From assembly GCF_019100565.1 (NCBI RefSeq), contig NZ_JAHRID010000007.1, positions 191,277 through 255,276 of the forward strand: a DNA stretch of 64,000 nucleotides, read 5' to 3'. The notes below the pieces were generated by a model, which had not been told where the DNA came from, searched no databases, and saw only the letters and a list, made by a program, of their open reading frames with translations. The position numbers were made by a program, and so were the translations under genes. The DNA is from Arsukibacterium indicum (GTDB lineage Bacteria; Pseudomonadota; Gammaproteobacteria; Enterobacterales; Alteromonadaceae). The stretch's first letter is position 1; every line of letters begins with the position of its first letter. Shown in pieces: positions 17,389 to 26,036 of the stretch.

Positions 17389-18740
17389 TTGTTATTCTGG
17401 CGTTGTGGCTGAGCCGAATCGTCCATAGCGCTCCTGGTTTCAGTGATATCTGTCATGGTAGGCTCAGTGCGGGGCGCACTCTCTGGCGCTGTGGGAAAAG
17501 CTGGCTTATGATCTTCGACCCACTCGTCATCCTGGCGCGGATCGAGTTGAGCAAGGGAAGCACCTGACGCTGCCGGTACTGCTACATATACACTTAACTG
17601 CTCATTGGCAATCCGCTCTGCGGTTAAGGCATAGCCGCCCAGAAGCAATGCCGCTAAAGCCAGCACGGTGAAAAAGAGGCCACCCGATACGCCCAATACT
17701 GCCCCGAGGATTAATGGCGCTAAAAATGAGCCAATCCCGTAGGCAAACAGCAAACTACGGCTGATTTCTACTAAATCTTTGCCGTGATCTAACCGGTCGT
17801 TAGCCCGGGCAACACTTAGCGGATAAATACTGAATAAGCTGGTACCAAGTAAAAAGCCCAGCAGATAAAACAGCCAGGTCTGGCTGGCAAATAATGCAAG
17901 TAGCAAACAAATAACAAAGCTGAATAAGCCAGCCCAGGCCAGTAATTTGCGCCGGCCATAACGATCAGACAAGGTGCCGACCGGCCATTGCGCCAGCAAG
18001 CCACCTAAAATTGAAATGGCCATAAAGCTTGCCACTACCGACTGTTCGCCGTAAGTATTGAGCACAAATACCGGCACCATGGTGTAAAAACCGCCGACGA
18101 AAAAGCCACCAATAACACTGCCTACCAGAGCTAATGGCGCAATATGTAATACCCTGGGCAAGCTGTAACGCTCAAAGGGTGGCAACACCGGTTGGCTAAT
18201 CCGGGTTATGGCTACTAAAAACAGTGAGGCCAAAACCAGCACTGAGCCCAGCACAAACACCAGATGCGATGTTACGTCCATGCCTAAAATCAGCTGACCA
18301 ATAGCGGTGGCCAGAAAAAACACCACCGTATACACCGCCAGCACCCGGCCGCGGTCCTCTGAACTGCTTTTTTCATTCAGCCAGCTTTCAAGCACAATTA
18401 ACAGCGCATAAAAGGCAAAGCCGGATAGCAGGCGCAGGCCGGCCCACAGCCAGGGGTTGTAGTGTAAAGTGTGGCCGAGAAATGCCATGACCATCAGCGC
18501 AGAAAATGCCGAAAAACTGCGGGCATGACCAACCGAGACAATTAACTTCTGGCTGAACACCGCCGCCAGCAAAGCGCCCAGGAAAAATGCCGAGTTTATA
18601 ATACCGATCACCAGCTCTGACAAGCCAGCCTGCTTTAAATACAGGCCGATGTAAGTCATCAGCATGCCGTAGCCTGTAGCCAGAAAGGCAATAGAGATAA
18701 ACAATGACGAAATGGGTAACAACGCCTTTTTTAGAAACAC
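17385..18740 (-). CDS. MFS transporter, YcaD-like
   Basis: About 451 residues from a GTG at 18738-18740. The frame is open to an ATG at 18839, but the extra 33 residues are polar and precede the first helix unnaturally; start uncertain. Twelve hydrophobic segments are visible, with the MFS loop GTLSDRYGRRKLLAW between helices 8 and 9 and WLNEKSSSEDRGRVLAVYTVVFF in the first half, as in E. coli YcaD. A cytoplasmic C-terminal tail of about 80 polar, acidic residues is unusual. The substrate is unknown. Confidence 0.83.
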   Translation of the reverse strand: MFLKKALLPISSLFISIAFLATGYGMLMTYIGLYLKQAGLSELVIGIINSAFFLGALLAAVFSQKLIVSVGHARSFSAFSALMVMAFLGHTLHYNPWLWAGLRLLSGFAFYALLIVLESWLNEKSSSEDRGRVLAVYTVVFFLATAIGQLILGMDVTSHLVFVLGSVLVLASLFLVAITRISQPVLPPFERYSLPRVLHIAPLALVGSVIGGFFVGGFYTMVPVFVLNTYGEQSVVASFMAISILGGLLAQWPVGTLSDRYGRRKLLAWAGLFSFVICLLLALFASQTWLFYLLGFLLGTSLFSIYPLSVARANDRLDHGKDLVEISRSLLFAYGIGSFLAPLILGAVLGVSGGLFFTVLALAALLLGGYALTAERIANEQLSVYVAVPAASGASLAQLDPRQDDEWVEDHKPAFPTAPESAPRTEPTMTDITETRSAMDDSAQPQRQNNN

Positions 18741-18957
18741 AGCACGCTCACTATCGACAAAACAATAACTTAACCATAGTGTCTGATAGCCTGCCAGGCA
18801 AGCTGCAACATCCGGCACTGGATGCCGGTATAGCTGCAATGAAACAACTGAATGACCTGTTACCCATCGCCAAACACTACAGCCTTAGCAGCGTAGTTTC
18901 ACCAGTTGTATCATTGCCGGATTACACTACTATTAGTTCTATAGTCGCTAAATCAGC

Positions 18958-19332
18958 ATGCCACGGTTGCCAAATATGAAACTGTCACATAAAAAGAATG
19001 TGCAAGATAAAAATTCAGGGTCCCGCTCTAATGAACAACGGGGAGTGATGCTGATTAGTCAACAAACTGGTGCCAGAGTCTGTGTGGTAGACCCCGTCAG
19101 TTTGGGCGCCCTGGCAATGGCAACTGTTGGCGCCGTGTACACTGTCCGTCAATATAGGTTAGTGCGGCAGGCCTCCAATTCTAATAGATGTCCACATATC
19201 CATTCTGCAACCAGAAAGCAGTGTAAAGGTACGTTAGTAACTAACGACGTGATAGATGTTGAAGGCGTTAACTATTTAAGGCGGACATGCGAATTCGGGC
19301 ATCAAACGTTGAAAAAAACGACTAAGCCTTAA
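18958..19332 (+). CDS. Hypothetical small protein with possible zinc-binding Cys/His
   Basis: 124 residues at most; internal ATG starts at 18976 and 19048 are possible and none has a well-spaced ribosome-binding site. A hydrophobic segment (VSLGALAMATVGAVYTV) is followed by a C-terminal part with spaced Cys and His (RCPHIHSATRKQCKG ... CEFGHQ) that could bind zinc. I do not recognise a family. It lies upstream of, and converges with, the racemase gene. Confidence 0.4.
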   Translation: MPRLPNMKLSHKKNVQDKNSGSRSNEQRGVMLISQQTGARVCVVDPVSLGALAMATVGAVYTVRQYRLVRQASNSNRCPHIHSATRKQCKGTLVTNDVIDVEGVNYLRRTCEFGHQTLKKTTKP

Positions 19333-19390
19333 CCGCCAAAATCTAATGCCATTTTAAGCTACCCGCCAGTTGTATCATTTATCGGTTAAC

Positions 19391-20083
19391 TCACCGCAAT
19401 GCCAGTTCAGCTGCACTTATGGCGTGAATGCTGGTGGTATCAAACAGCGGCACTATTGCATCCTGCGTTGATACCAGCAAGGAAATTTCAGTGCAGCCGA
19501 GGATGATAGCTTCTGCACCTCGTGCAATAAGTTGGGCGATGATTTGCCGATACTGCTCTCTTGATTCTGGCAGCACCTTGCCTAAACACAGCTCGTTATA
19601 AATTATCTGGTGCACCTGCTGGCGCGCAGCCTCATCAGGTACCAGCACGTTCAAACCATGCTGTTCTGCTAATCGTGCTTTGTAAAAAGGCTGTTCCATG
19701 GTGAATTTTGTGCCCAACAGGCCCACGGTTTTATAGCCTGCAGCTTTTACCGCTGTGGCGGTGGCATCGGCAATATGCAGTAGTGGCAGTGTTGTCGCAT
19801 CGTCAATAGCCCCTGCCACTTTATGCATGGTGTTGGTACACAGCACAATAAAGTCGGCGCCGGCGGCTTCAAGGCTTTTGGCGGCCTCTGCCAGCAACTG
19901 GCCGGCAGCCTGCCAGTCGCCAGCTCGTTGCATCTGCTCAATTTCGGCAAAATTAACGCTGTACAGAATAACTTTAGCCGAGTGCAGGCCACCGAGTTGC
20001 TGTTTCACGGTTTCATTTATTATTCGGTAGTACGGAATGGTCGATTGCCAACTCATTCCACCCAGCAAGCCAATTGTTTTCAT
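19391..20083 (-). CDS. Aspartate/glutamate racemase-family protein (YgeA-like)
   Basis: 230 residues. The N-terminal KTIGLLGGMSWQST, first catalytic cysteine in FIVLCTNTMHKV and second in AIILGCTEISLLV are the PLP-independent racemase landmarks. Both cysteines are intact, so it should interconvert D- and L-amino acids by a two-base mechanism. E. coli YgeA, with the same length and motifs, is a broad-specificity racemase (homoserine and others). It appears monocistronic. Confidence 0.93.
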   Translation of the reverse strand: MKTIGLLGGMSWQSTIPYYRIINETVKQQLGGLHSAKVILYSVNFAEIEQMQRAGDWQAAGQLLAEAAKSLEAAGADFIVLCTNTMHKVAGAIDDATTLPLLHIADATATAVKAAGYKTVGLLGTKFTMEQPFYKARLAEQHGLNVLVPDEAARQQVHQIIYNELCLGKVLPESREQYRQIIAQLIARGAEAIILGCTEISLLVSTQDAIVPLFDTTSIHAISAAELALR

Positions 20084-20133
20084 GGTAGTTGCCTTAAAAA
20101 TAGAATAGCCAGCGTTGTGCTATTTAACAGTCA

Positions 20134-20580
20134 TTAATTATCTTGCGGTAACACCGCTTTGGTAAGCAACCAGTGGTTTTCATTACGTTGAAATATCGCG
20201 AGATGACTTTTCGATTCAAATAACATCAAATTATCGTGTTGGCTTACTTTAGTGTCAGGATCGAAGGGTGAAATCATTGCGTCAAAGTGGCGTAACAACT
20301 CTTGCTCAAGCGTGGTTTCGTATTCCGCTCCCAGCTTGTATTTAGCAACGAACTCACTGAAATCAGCCATACTCATCGCATCTGCCACGATATACTGATT
20401 AATGAACTCATAATGTTCACATTCAGAAAAAATAACCGTCGCTTCTCCATCAAAGGCAGCTCTTTCGGTGCAAATTTCAGCAGGGAGGATGGTATTAACT
20501 AACTTTTTTTCAATTTCCACTCCGTTACAGGCAAATACTGACAGTGCCAACGAAACAGGAAACAAAATCTTCTTTAACAT
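20134..20580 (-). CDS. Hypothetical lipoprotein
   Basis: 148 residues. The N-terminus MLKKILFPVSLALSVFAC looks like a type II signal peptide with the lipobox cysteine at 18, so a membrane-anchored periplasmic lipoprotein is likely. The mature part has many acidic residues (ATVIFSECEHYEF, DNLMLFESKSHLAIF). No family recognised. It is three bases downstream of the 170-residue hypothetical gene on the same strand, so the two are probably one transcript. Confidence 0.6.
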   Translation of the reverse strand: MLKKILFPVSLALSVFACNGVEIEKKLVNTILPAEICTERAAFDGEATVIFSECEHYEFINQYIVADAMSMADFSEFVAKYKLGAEYETTLEQELLRHFDAMISPFDPDTKVSQHDNLMLFESKSHLAIFQRNENHWLLTKAVLPQDN

Positions 20581-20583
20581 AAA

Positions 20584-21096
20584 TTAACCTGCTCTTTTTA
20601 TCCGTTGAACCATCTTAGCTTCTAGTTTCACCCGCCACATATCAAAACTTAGCTGATCCATCATAATGGCTTCAATGGGAGTGAATACGTCAGTCATAGT
20701 TTTTAGCGATTTACCAGTAGAGAATATTTGACCTGCCACACCCAGATTTTTAAGTTGGGTTCCGTGCCGCCCCATTTGGCTGCCGCCTTTGTCGGCAATT
20801 TGGCTAACTCCATCAATAGCAAATCCCTCTACGCCACTAACAGTTTGCAGGACTTCTTTCAGTACGCCTTCAACCATCAGAGTTCGTAAGTCATATATAA
20901 GATTATCGCGGTACATCATAGCTATTGGTCTTTGGCGCAATATCTGATTAATAGCACCAGAACTTAACGCTTTGCTTGAAAAGAAATCAGCGAAAGTAGC
21001 AATTTCGACTCGCTCCATTTCAGAAATAGTTGAGTTTTTATTGAGTTGACGCAGTATATTGAGTAAGCGGCTTTTAACCTTGTCGTAGTGTTGCAT
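20584..21096 (-). CDS. Hypothetical protein
   Basis: 170 residues, mainly helical, with a Gly-rich middle (GVEGFAIDGVSQIADKGGSQMG) and a basic C-terminus (KMVQRIKRAG). No signal peptide or membrane helix and no family recognised. The N-terminal helix pair (KVKSRLLNILRQLNK ... ERVEIATFADFFSSKAL) may be a binding or oligomerisation module. It is transcribed together with the downstream lipoprotein gene. It lies in a block of hypothetical genes that may be recently acquired. Confidence 0.5.
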   Translation of the reverse strand: MQHYDKVKSRLLNILRQLNKNSTISEMERVEIATFADFFSSKALSSGAINQILRQRPIAMMYRDNLIYDLRTLMVEGVLKEVLQTVSGVEGFAIDGVSQIADKGGSQMGRHGTQLKNLGVAGQIFSTGKSLKTMTDVFTPIEAIMMDQLSFDMWRVKLEAKMVQRIKRAG

Positions 21097-21262
21097 GTTT
21101 CATCTCCATTGATTTGCCGTTAAATTAACGTAAACATCTGTGGTGATCAACTTTTTTGCCACATCATGATTATTTTCTGTTACGGATAAGATCGGAGAGC
21201 CTTTTTAGTGAGTGGACTTAAGATGCAAACTTTAAACTGGCAAAAATGATTTTATATCCTGA

Positions 21263-21400
21263 GTAGCCAGTAAACCCTTGGGTGTACGGCAAAATAAGGC
21301 GCAAAGCCATAAGCTGGTTCATCAGCGCTTAAAAGCGCTAAATATTCCAACGGTATTTTTAGGTGGCGCGGCTATGGTAAAGATAGCGCTGCGGCAATAG
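21263..21400 (+). pseudogene. Possible gene remnant in an otherwise empty stretch
   Basis: The 426-bp gap 21097-21522 holds one protein-like open frame on the plus strand: 45 codons with ordered hydrophobic segments (LVHQRLKALNIPTVFLGG, AMVKIALRQ) and no start codon, ending in TAG. After the stop the same frame reads on sensibly for some 15 codons (WQGLEQQLVARNQW). It looks like the decayed end of a gene. I cannot name the parent family. Confidence 0.25.
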
Positions 21401-21522
21401 TGGCAGGGATTAGAGCAGCAGTTGGTTGCTAGAAATCAATGGTACTAACATTTTTAAATACGCAGCCAAGAATCAGGAGTCGACCATGTGTGTTTCGATA
21501 TGCAAAATCACATGAAGCTTGA

Positions 21523-22677
21523 TTAAGTTTGAGAGTCTGTAAAAGTTGATAAAAAGTCGTCTGGCAATTTATTGATTGCGTTTGGGTTAGATACAAAATT
21601 AACATGGGTTTGATAGCCGGTATCTTGGCTAAATCTGAGCATCAGTAATCCCACGGCAGAAATACGGGAATATTTGTTGTTGGAAAACACTCGAAGAAGA
21701 AGTAAATCAATAACACGTTTTTGTGATACTCGCTCGTTAAGAATACGTATCATGAGGACGTACGGAACACCTATATTAAATTGCTTGAGTTTCAGGTCAA
21801 GAGTGTTTCGTAGTGAACGATTGACTAGCTCTTCTGCATTGCCGGGCCAAGCTAATTTCATTGACATACCAGCATATGTCAAAATCTCTATGTTATTGCC
21901 AAAAGTAAAGCCAAAACTAGTTGGATCGATCTCATTAGCTCCAGGAAACTCTTTATAGTGAACAGCTGGAGTCCATTCCAGTGTTAAGACCTCTTCACCT
22001 AAAGCAATTTCATGCTTCCCTCGCTCTGAGTTTGCAATTGCTTGAATTGCTTTTCTTAGTACTTTGGGAGGAAGAGTTCGCCTATTTAAAACAAGCGGAG
22101 CGGTAACTGACAGCGCACGGTTAAGCTTGCTTTTTATAACAGCCTGCTGAAACTGATACATCATATGTGAAATAGCAGCTTCCCAATCGACAAGCTTTTG
22201 AATGTGAAATACAGTTACTTCAATAAAGACTCTCTTCGAATCGTTACTCCAATGCAAACCATAATCCACATTCTTTGGCTTCTGTCCCTCTAGAATTGAA
22301 TAAAAGCTTGGACAGTCTAACTGCAATTGGCGTTTGAGTTTTCTCAATAAAGCGCCAACTAATAGCTCAGTAAGTTGCTCTTCGAATTGCACACCATCAG
22401 AATTCAGCAAAGCTCTAACCTTATTTTCAAACGCATACTCAGAATCACTAGTCATAGATTCAGACAATGCATACAACATGCTTCCTAGATCAATTAGCTG
22501 TACAGCAGAGCTGATTGAGGTTGATTGCCAATGTTTAGCGAGTTGTCCTTTAGGCTTAACTAACCAATTCCGATCAGCATGCTCAATAAGAACCTTCCAA
22601 AAGAGACGAGCATAATCTAAGTCCTCACTTTTGAAAGGTGTTCCATTTAAAGCATATTTGGTTTCGAGGAAAGACAT
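21523..22677 (-). CDS. Hypothetical protein, possibly nuclease-like
   Basis: 384 residues from ATG 22675-22677 (MSFLETKYALNG); the frame opens 18 codons earlier but that part looks like upstream sequence. The stretch NVDYGLHWSNDSKRVFIEVTVF resembles the D...(E)xK core of restriction-type nuclease folds, with the lysine replaced by threonine; this is weak. The rest is helical with a C-terminal LLLLRVFSNN. Base composition is more A+T-rich than the flanking SPFH genes, suggesting acquisition. Preceded by a terminator, so it has its own promoter. Confidence 0.55.
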   Translation of the reverse strand: MSFLETKYALNGTPFKSEDLDYARLFWKVLIEHADRNWLVKPKGQLAKHWQSTSISSAVQLIDLGSMLYALSESMTSDSEYAFENKVRALLNSDGVQFEEQLTELLVGALLRKLKRQLQLDCPSFYSILEGQKPKNVDYGLHWSNDSKRVFIEVTVFHIQKLVDWEAAISHMMYQFQQAVIKSKLNRALSVTAPLVLNRRTLPPKVLRKAIQAIANSERGKHEIALGEEVLTLEWTPAVHYKEFPGANEIDPTSFGFTFGNNIEILTYAGMSMKLAWPGNAEELVNRSLRNTLDLKLKQFNIGVPYVLMIRILNERVSQKRVIDLLLLRVFSNNKYSRISAVGLLMLRFSQDTGYQTHVNFVSNPNAINKLPDDFLSTFTDSQT

Positions 22678-22765
22678 GATACGAACCCTAATTTGTTTAA
22701 TATTGCGCTGAGCGCTGAAAATTTTCTGCAATCCAGCAGGCTAATTAGAAATAAATTTCATGTAG

Positions 22766-22803
22766 TAAAAACAGAAAGCCAGCATGCTGCTGGCTTTCTG
22801 TTT
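22766..22803 (-). terminator. Strong intrinsic terminator after the TerB-like gene
   Basis: 16-bp perfect stem AAACAGAAAGCCAGCA / TGCTGGCTTTCTGTTT with a 3-base loop (22769-22803). The minus-strand tail is TT-rich. It ends the NfeD-SPFH-TerB transcript. Confidence 0.88.
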
Positions 22804-22820
22804 ACTCTTGCTCTGGCAGG

Positions 22821-23174
22821 TTACACCAGTACCGACTGGCGAAGCAGGTCATACAGCCGGCGTTCCTGAATGGCTTCTTCGCCATCGCTTTGCATAATTT
22901 GCTTAGCGGTATCCAATGCCAGTTGTTTATTAAACATTAAGGCGCTTTTCAGCCCGGTTACATAAGCCTCAACTTTATTGCTGCTAATGGCCTGACGCAC
23001 ATCGGCCATGGCCTGGCTTTGTACAGCAGTAATGCTGTTTACACCGCTCCAGTCTAAGCCGTCGGCAATGTCGTCTACCAGTTCCTGCTCATTCAAGCGT
23101 ATTTTGCCGTCAACGCGGTACATTAAAATTGCCAGCTTGAGCAGCGCTTCATTAAAATCCTGTTGGTTTGCCAT
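22821..23174 (-). CDS. TerB-like domain protein
   Basis: 117 residues. An all-helical acidic protein whose first half (LLKLAILMYRVDGKIRLNEQELVDDIADGL) resembles the TerB-type, EF-hand-like metal-binding helical domain. No signal peptide. It is the third gene of an NfeD - SPFH - TerB-like transcription unit (24 bp after the SPFH gene), so its function probably relates to membrane organisation. The family assignment is moderate. Confidence 0.6.
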   Translation of the reverse strand: MANQQDFNEALLKLAILMYRVDGKIRLNEQELVDDIADGLDWSGVNSITAVQSQAMADVRQAISSNKVEAYVTGLKSALMFNKQLALDTAKQIMQSDGEEAIQERRLYDLLRQSVLV

Positions 23175-23197
23175 AAAATACTCCTTTGGTTATGGCC

Positions 23198-24136
23198 TTA
23201 TTTAGCACCCGGCCGGGCTATTTTCAGTATTTCGGTCAGGCCGGCTACCGCGCCACCAATATTGGCCAGTTCGGCTGGTACTATCATGGTGTTGTTGGTT
23301 TTGGCCAGATTACCGAACTCTTTTACATATTGTTCGGCAACCCGCAGGCTAACCGCTTCCTGGCCACCAGGGTGGTTGATGGCTTCGGCGATCTGACGGA
23401 TACCTTCTGCAGTAGCAATGGCGATAAGTTCGATTTCACGGGCCCGACCTTCAGCCTCGTTAATCTGACGCATCTTGTCACCTTCAGACAGGTTAATTAC
23501 TTCCTGCTTCTGGCCCTCTGACACATTGATCATCGCCTGGCGCTCACCTTCCGATTTAGCAATGGCAGCGCGGCGTTCGCGCTCGGCTCGCATTTGCTGT
23601 TCAAGCGCATCTTTAATACTTAGCGGTAACTCAATATCAGAGATTTCATAGCGCAGCACTTTAATGCCCCATGGCGAGGCCGCTTCATCCAGTGCTTTTA
23701 CCACTTCTTCGTTAATTTTTGCCCGTTCTTCAAAGGTTTTATCAAGGTCGGTCTGGCCAATAACCGAGCGCATGGTGGTTTGTGCCAGTTGCGAGGCGGC
23801 ATAGCGGTAATCGTTAATGCCATAACTTGCTTTGTGCGGGTCAACAACCTGTAAATACAGTACGCCATTAATGCCAACCTGAATGTTGTCTTTGGTAACA
23901 CAGGTTTGGCGTTCTACATCGATCACTTCTTCTTTTAAGCTGTGGGTGTAAGCCACTTTATCGATAAACGGAATTAGAATATGAAAGCCCGAATCAAGAG
24001 TGCGCGAGTATTTACCCAGGCGCTCTATCACAAAGTTTGATTTTTGCGGTACCACCCGGGCACTTTTGAAAATGGTGATAACCACCGCTAAGGCAAAGCC
24101 CAGTGTCAGTATCGTTTGAATGCTTATTGGTTCCAT
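23198..24136 (-). CDS. SPFH/band-7 membrane protein (QmcA-like paraslipin)
   Basis: 312 residues with an N-terminal membrane helix (about 8-26) and an SPFH/band-7 domain (VPQKSNFVIERLGKYSRTLDSGFHILIPFIDKV, then DNIQVGINGVLYLQVVDP). Next comes the long coiled coil with repeated EGERQ/EGQKQ/EGDKM segments, and a C-terminal ELANIGG. Family members scaffold membrane microdomains and often associate with FtsH. It is 25 bp downstream of an NfeD partner, the usual pairing. RBS AAGGAAT precedes the ATG. Confidence 0.92.
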   Translation of the reverse strand: MEPISIQTILTLGFALAVVITIFKSARVVPQKSNFVIERLGKYSRTLDSGFHILIPFIDKVAYTHSLKEEVIDVERQTCVTKDNIQVGINGVLYLQVVDPHKASYGINDYRYAASQLAQTTMRSVIGQTDLDKTFEERAKINEEVVKALDEAASPWGIKVLRYEISDIELPLSIKDALEQQMRAERERRAAIAKSEGERQAMINVSEGQKQEVINLSEGDKMRQINEAEGRAREIELIAIATAEGIRQIAEAINHPGGQEAVSLRVAEQYVKEFGNLAKTNNTMIVPAELANIGGAVAGLTEILKIARPGAK

Positions 24137-24161
24137 TGTTTATTCCTTTTTAAACTAACGG

Positions 24162-24608
24162 TTAAACGGGCTGCTGGGCCGATACAATTAAATGAATGCC
24201 TTCATTGGCAATAACCCAGGCCACCTCACCTGCTTTTAATGGTTCGCTGGAGCGGGCGTCCCATTGCACGCCGTTTAATACCACCCGGCCGGCGCCTTGC
24301 TGGAAGTCGGCCAGCACAACGACCCGGTTACCAATATCATCTTTCAGCCGGCTGGGCTGCTCGCCTTGATCCGCGGTGTAGCCGGTAAACCAGCGTTTAA
24401 AGTGGCCTCGGGCCAGTAGTAATAATGCCAGACTAACAATGCCGAAAATAAGGTACTGCATGGTGGCTGACTCTATCCAGCCCAGTTGCAGTAAAATACC
24501 AACAACAATAGCCCCGATACCCAGAAAAACCGCGACAATACTGGTTGCCAGCAATTCCGACAGAATCAACAGCACGCCAACGATGATCCAAATCATTGCC
24601 ACACTCAT
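24162..24608 (-). CDS. NfeD-family membrane protein
   Basis: 148 residues with three N-terminal membrane helices (AMIWIIVGVLLILSELL, ...), followed by a C-terminal OB-fold domain (RVVVLADFQQGAGRVVLNGVQWDARS, then IVSAQ). This is the short NfeD form that partners with SPFH proteins, as YbbJ does QmcA in E. coli. First gene of the NfeD-SPFH-TerB unit. Confidence 0.9.
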   Translation of the reverse strand: MSVAMIWIIVGVLLILSELLATSIVAVFLGIGAIVVGILLQLGWIESATMQYLIFGIVSLALLLLARGHFKRWFTGYTADQGEQPSRLKDDIGNRVVVLADFQQGAGRVVLNGVQWDARSSEPLKAGEVAWVIANEGIHLIVSAQQPV

Positions 24609-24753
24609 AGCTTTATCCTGTATAGCTTAATTAGCCACAAACAGTAACTGATGTTAGATAAAAGGGTCAATCAATTTAATAGCTTGCTGCTGTTTCATTT
24701 GTAATGAAGTATAACGGAGGTAAGTGTGCAGAATTTAGTTAAGAAGCAGGATT

Positions 24754-26034
24754 ATGGCTGAGCAAAAAATATACGAATTATTGGTTAATGAGGAAGATGC
24801 CCGCGCCTGTCGGGACATTCCGGACAGTGCCTGCACCAGGGTGCCTAAAAATTTTGTGCTGGTGCTGCTTAGCCAGCTGTTACTAAGCCTTGGAGATTTA
24901 CTGACCAGCCCGAAAACGGTACTAACCTGGCTGATGAATGTCGTTGGGGCGCCGGCGGCAATGGTAGCCTGGCTGGTACCCATTCGGGAATCGGGCTCTA
25001 TGTTACCGCAACTGCTGATTGGTGCCTGGGTGCGGCAGTATGCCATTCGTAAAACGTTCTGGATTGCCGGTAGTATTGTGCAGGGCAGTTGCGTACTGGC
25101 AATGGCCCTCGCCGTTAATTACTGGACGGGCGCAGCGGCTGGTCTGGCGATTATTGGTTTGCTGATGTTGTTTAGCCTGGGCCGCGGCCTTTGTTCGGTG
25201 GCAATGAAAGACGTAAAAGGCAAAACTGTACCCAAAGGTCAGCGTGGCCAGCTTACCGGTATTGCCGGTACAGCCTCTGGTGTTCTTACCTTGTTGGTGT
25301 CGCTGTGGTTACTACGGGAAGAGCCAGACAATCTGCTGGTGTATGTTGTGTTGCTGGTGGCAGCAGCAATGCTGTGGCTAAGTGCTGCTGCTATTTTCAG
25401 TCAGGTGCAGGAACAGCCTGGCGAGACTGACGGTGGGGCTAATGCGCTGCAGCAGGCCTGGCAAAACCTGGGTTTACTGCAAACCGATAAGCAGTTTCGC
25501 CAGTTTGTTATCTGTCGCGGCTTACTGCTGGGGTCGGCGCTGGTATCACCCTTTCTGGTAATGCTGGCCCAGCAACAACATGGCAATGGCCAGACTCTGG
25601 CCTGGTTTTTAATTTGCACCAGCGTGGCCAGCGCACTCAGTGCGTTATTCTGGGGCAAACTGGCAGATCGCAGCAGCCGCCAGGTGATGATTATTGCCGC
25701 TGCGCTGGCGCTGGCTGGCTGCGCCGTGCTGGCGGTAATGCAAATGGTTATTGGCGAGCTGCCACTGTATAGTTATCTGCTGTTGTTTTTACTGTTAAGC
25801 GTTGGCCATGCCGGGGTGCGGGTGGGCCGCAAAACCTATTTACTGGATATGGCATCAGGCAATCAGCGTACTGATTATGTGTCGGTCAGTAATACGGTTA
25901 TTGGTGTGTTGTTGTTAGTGGTGGGCGGCATCAGCAGCCTGCTGGCCTGGTGGTCTTTGCTGGCCGTGCTTTGGTTTTTTGCCGCCAGTTGCCTGGCGGG
26001 TTTGCTGTATGCAGTAAAACTGCCTGAAGCGTGA
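24754..26034 (+). CDS. MFS transporter
   Basis: 426 residues with about twelve membrane helices after a 30-residue polar N-terminus. The MFS loop WGKLADRSSRQVMI lies after helix 7 and GRKTYLLDMASG near helix 10. ATG with weak upstream site. The family has no visible drug- or sugar-specific motif; the substrate is unknown. It converges with the ABC exporter pair with a 2-bp gap. Confidence 0.8.
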   Translation: MAEQKIYELLVNEEDARACRDIPDSACTRVPKNFVLVLLSQLLLSLGDLLTSPKTVLTWLMNVVGAPAAMVAWLVPIRESGSMLPQLLIGAWVRQYAIRKTFWIAGSIVQGSCVLAMALAVNYWTGAAAGLAIIGLLMLFSLGRGLCSVAMKDVKGKTVPKGQRGQLTGIAGTASGVLTLLVSLWLLREEPDNLLVYVVLLVAAAMLWLSAAAIFSQVQEQPGETDGGANALQQAWQNLGLLQTDKQFRQFVICRGLLLGSALVSPFLVMLAQQQHGNGQTLAWFLICTSVASALSALFWGKLADRSSRQVMIIAAALALAGCAVLAVMQMVIGELPLYSYLLLFLLLSVGHAGVRVGRKTYLLDMASGNQRTDYVSVSNTVIGVLLLVVGGISSLLAWWSLLAVLWFFAASCLAGLLYAVKLPEA

Positions 26035-26036
26035 TA

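Noticed and set aside
18704..18979. 91-residue plus frame at the MFS start
   Set aside because: Partly antisense to the MFS gene start; no family or good ribosome-binding site.
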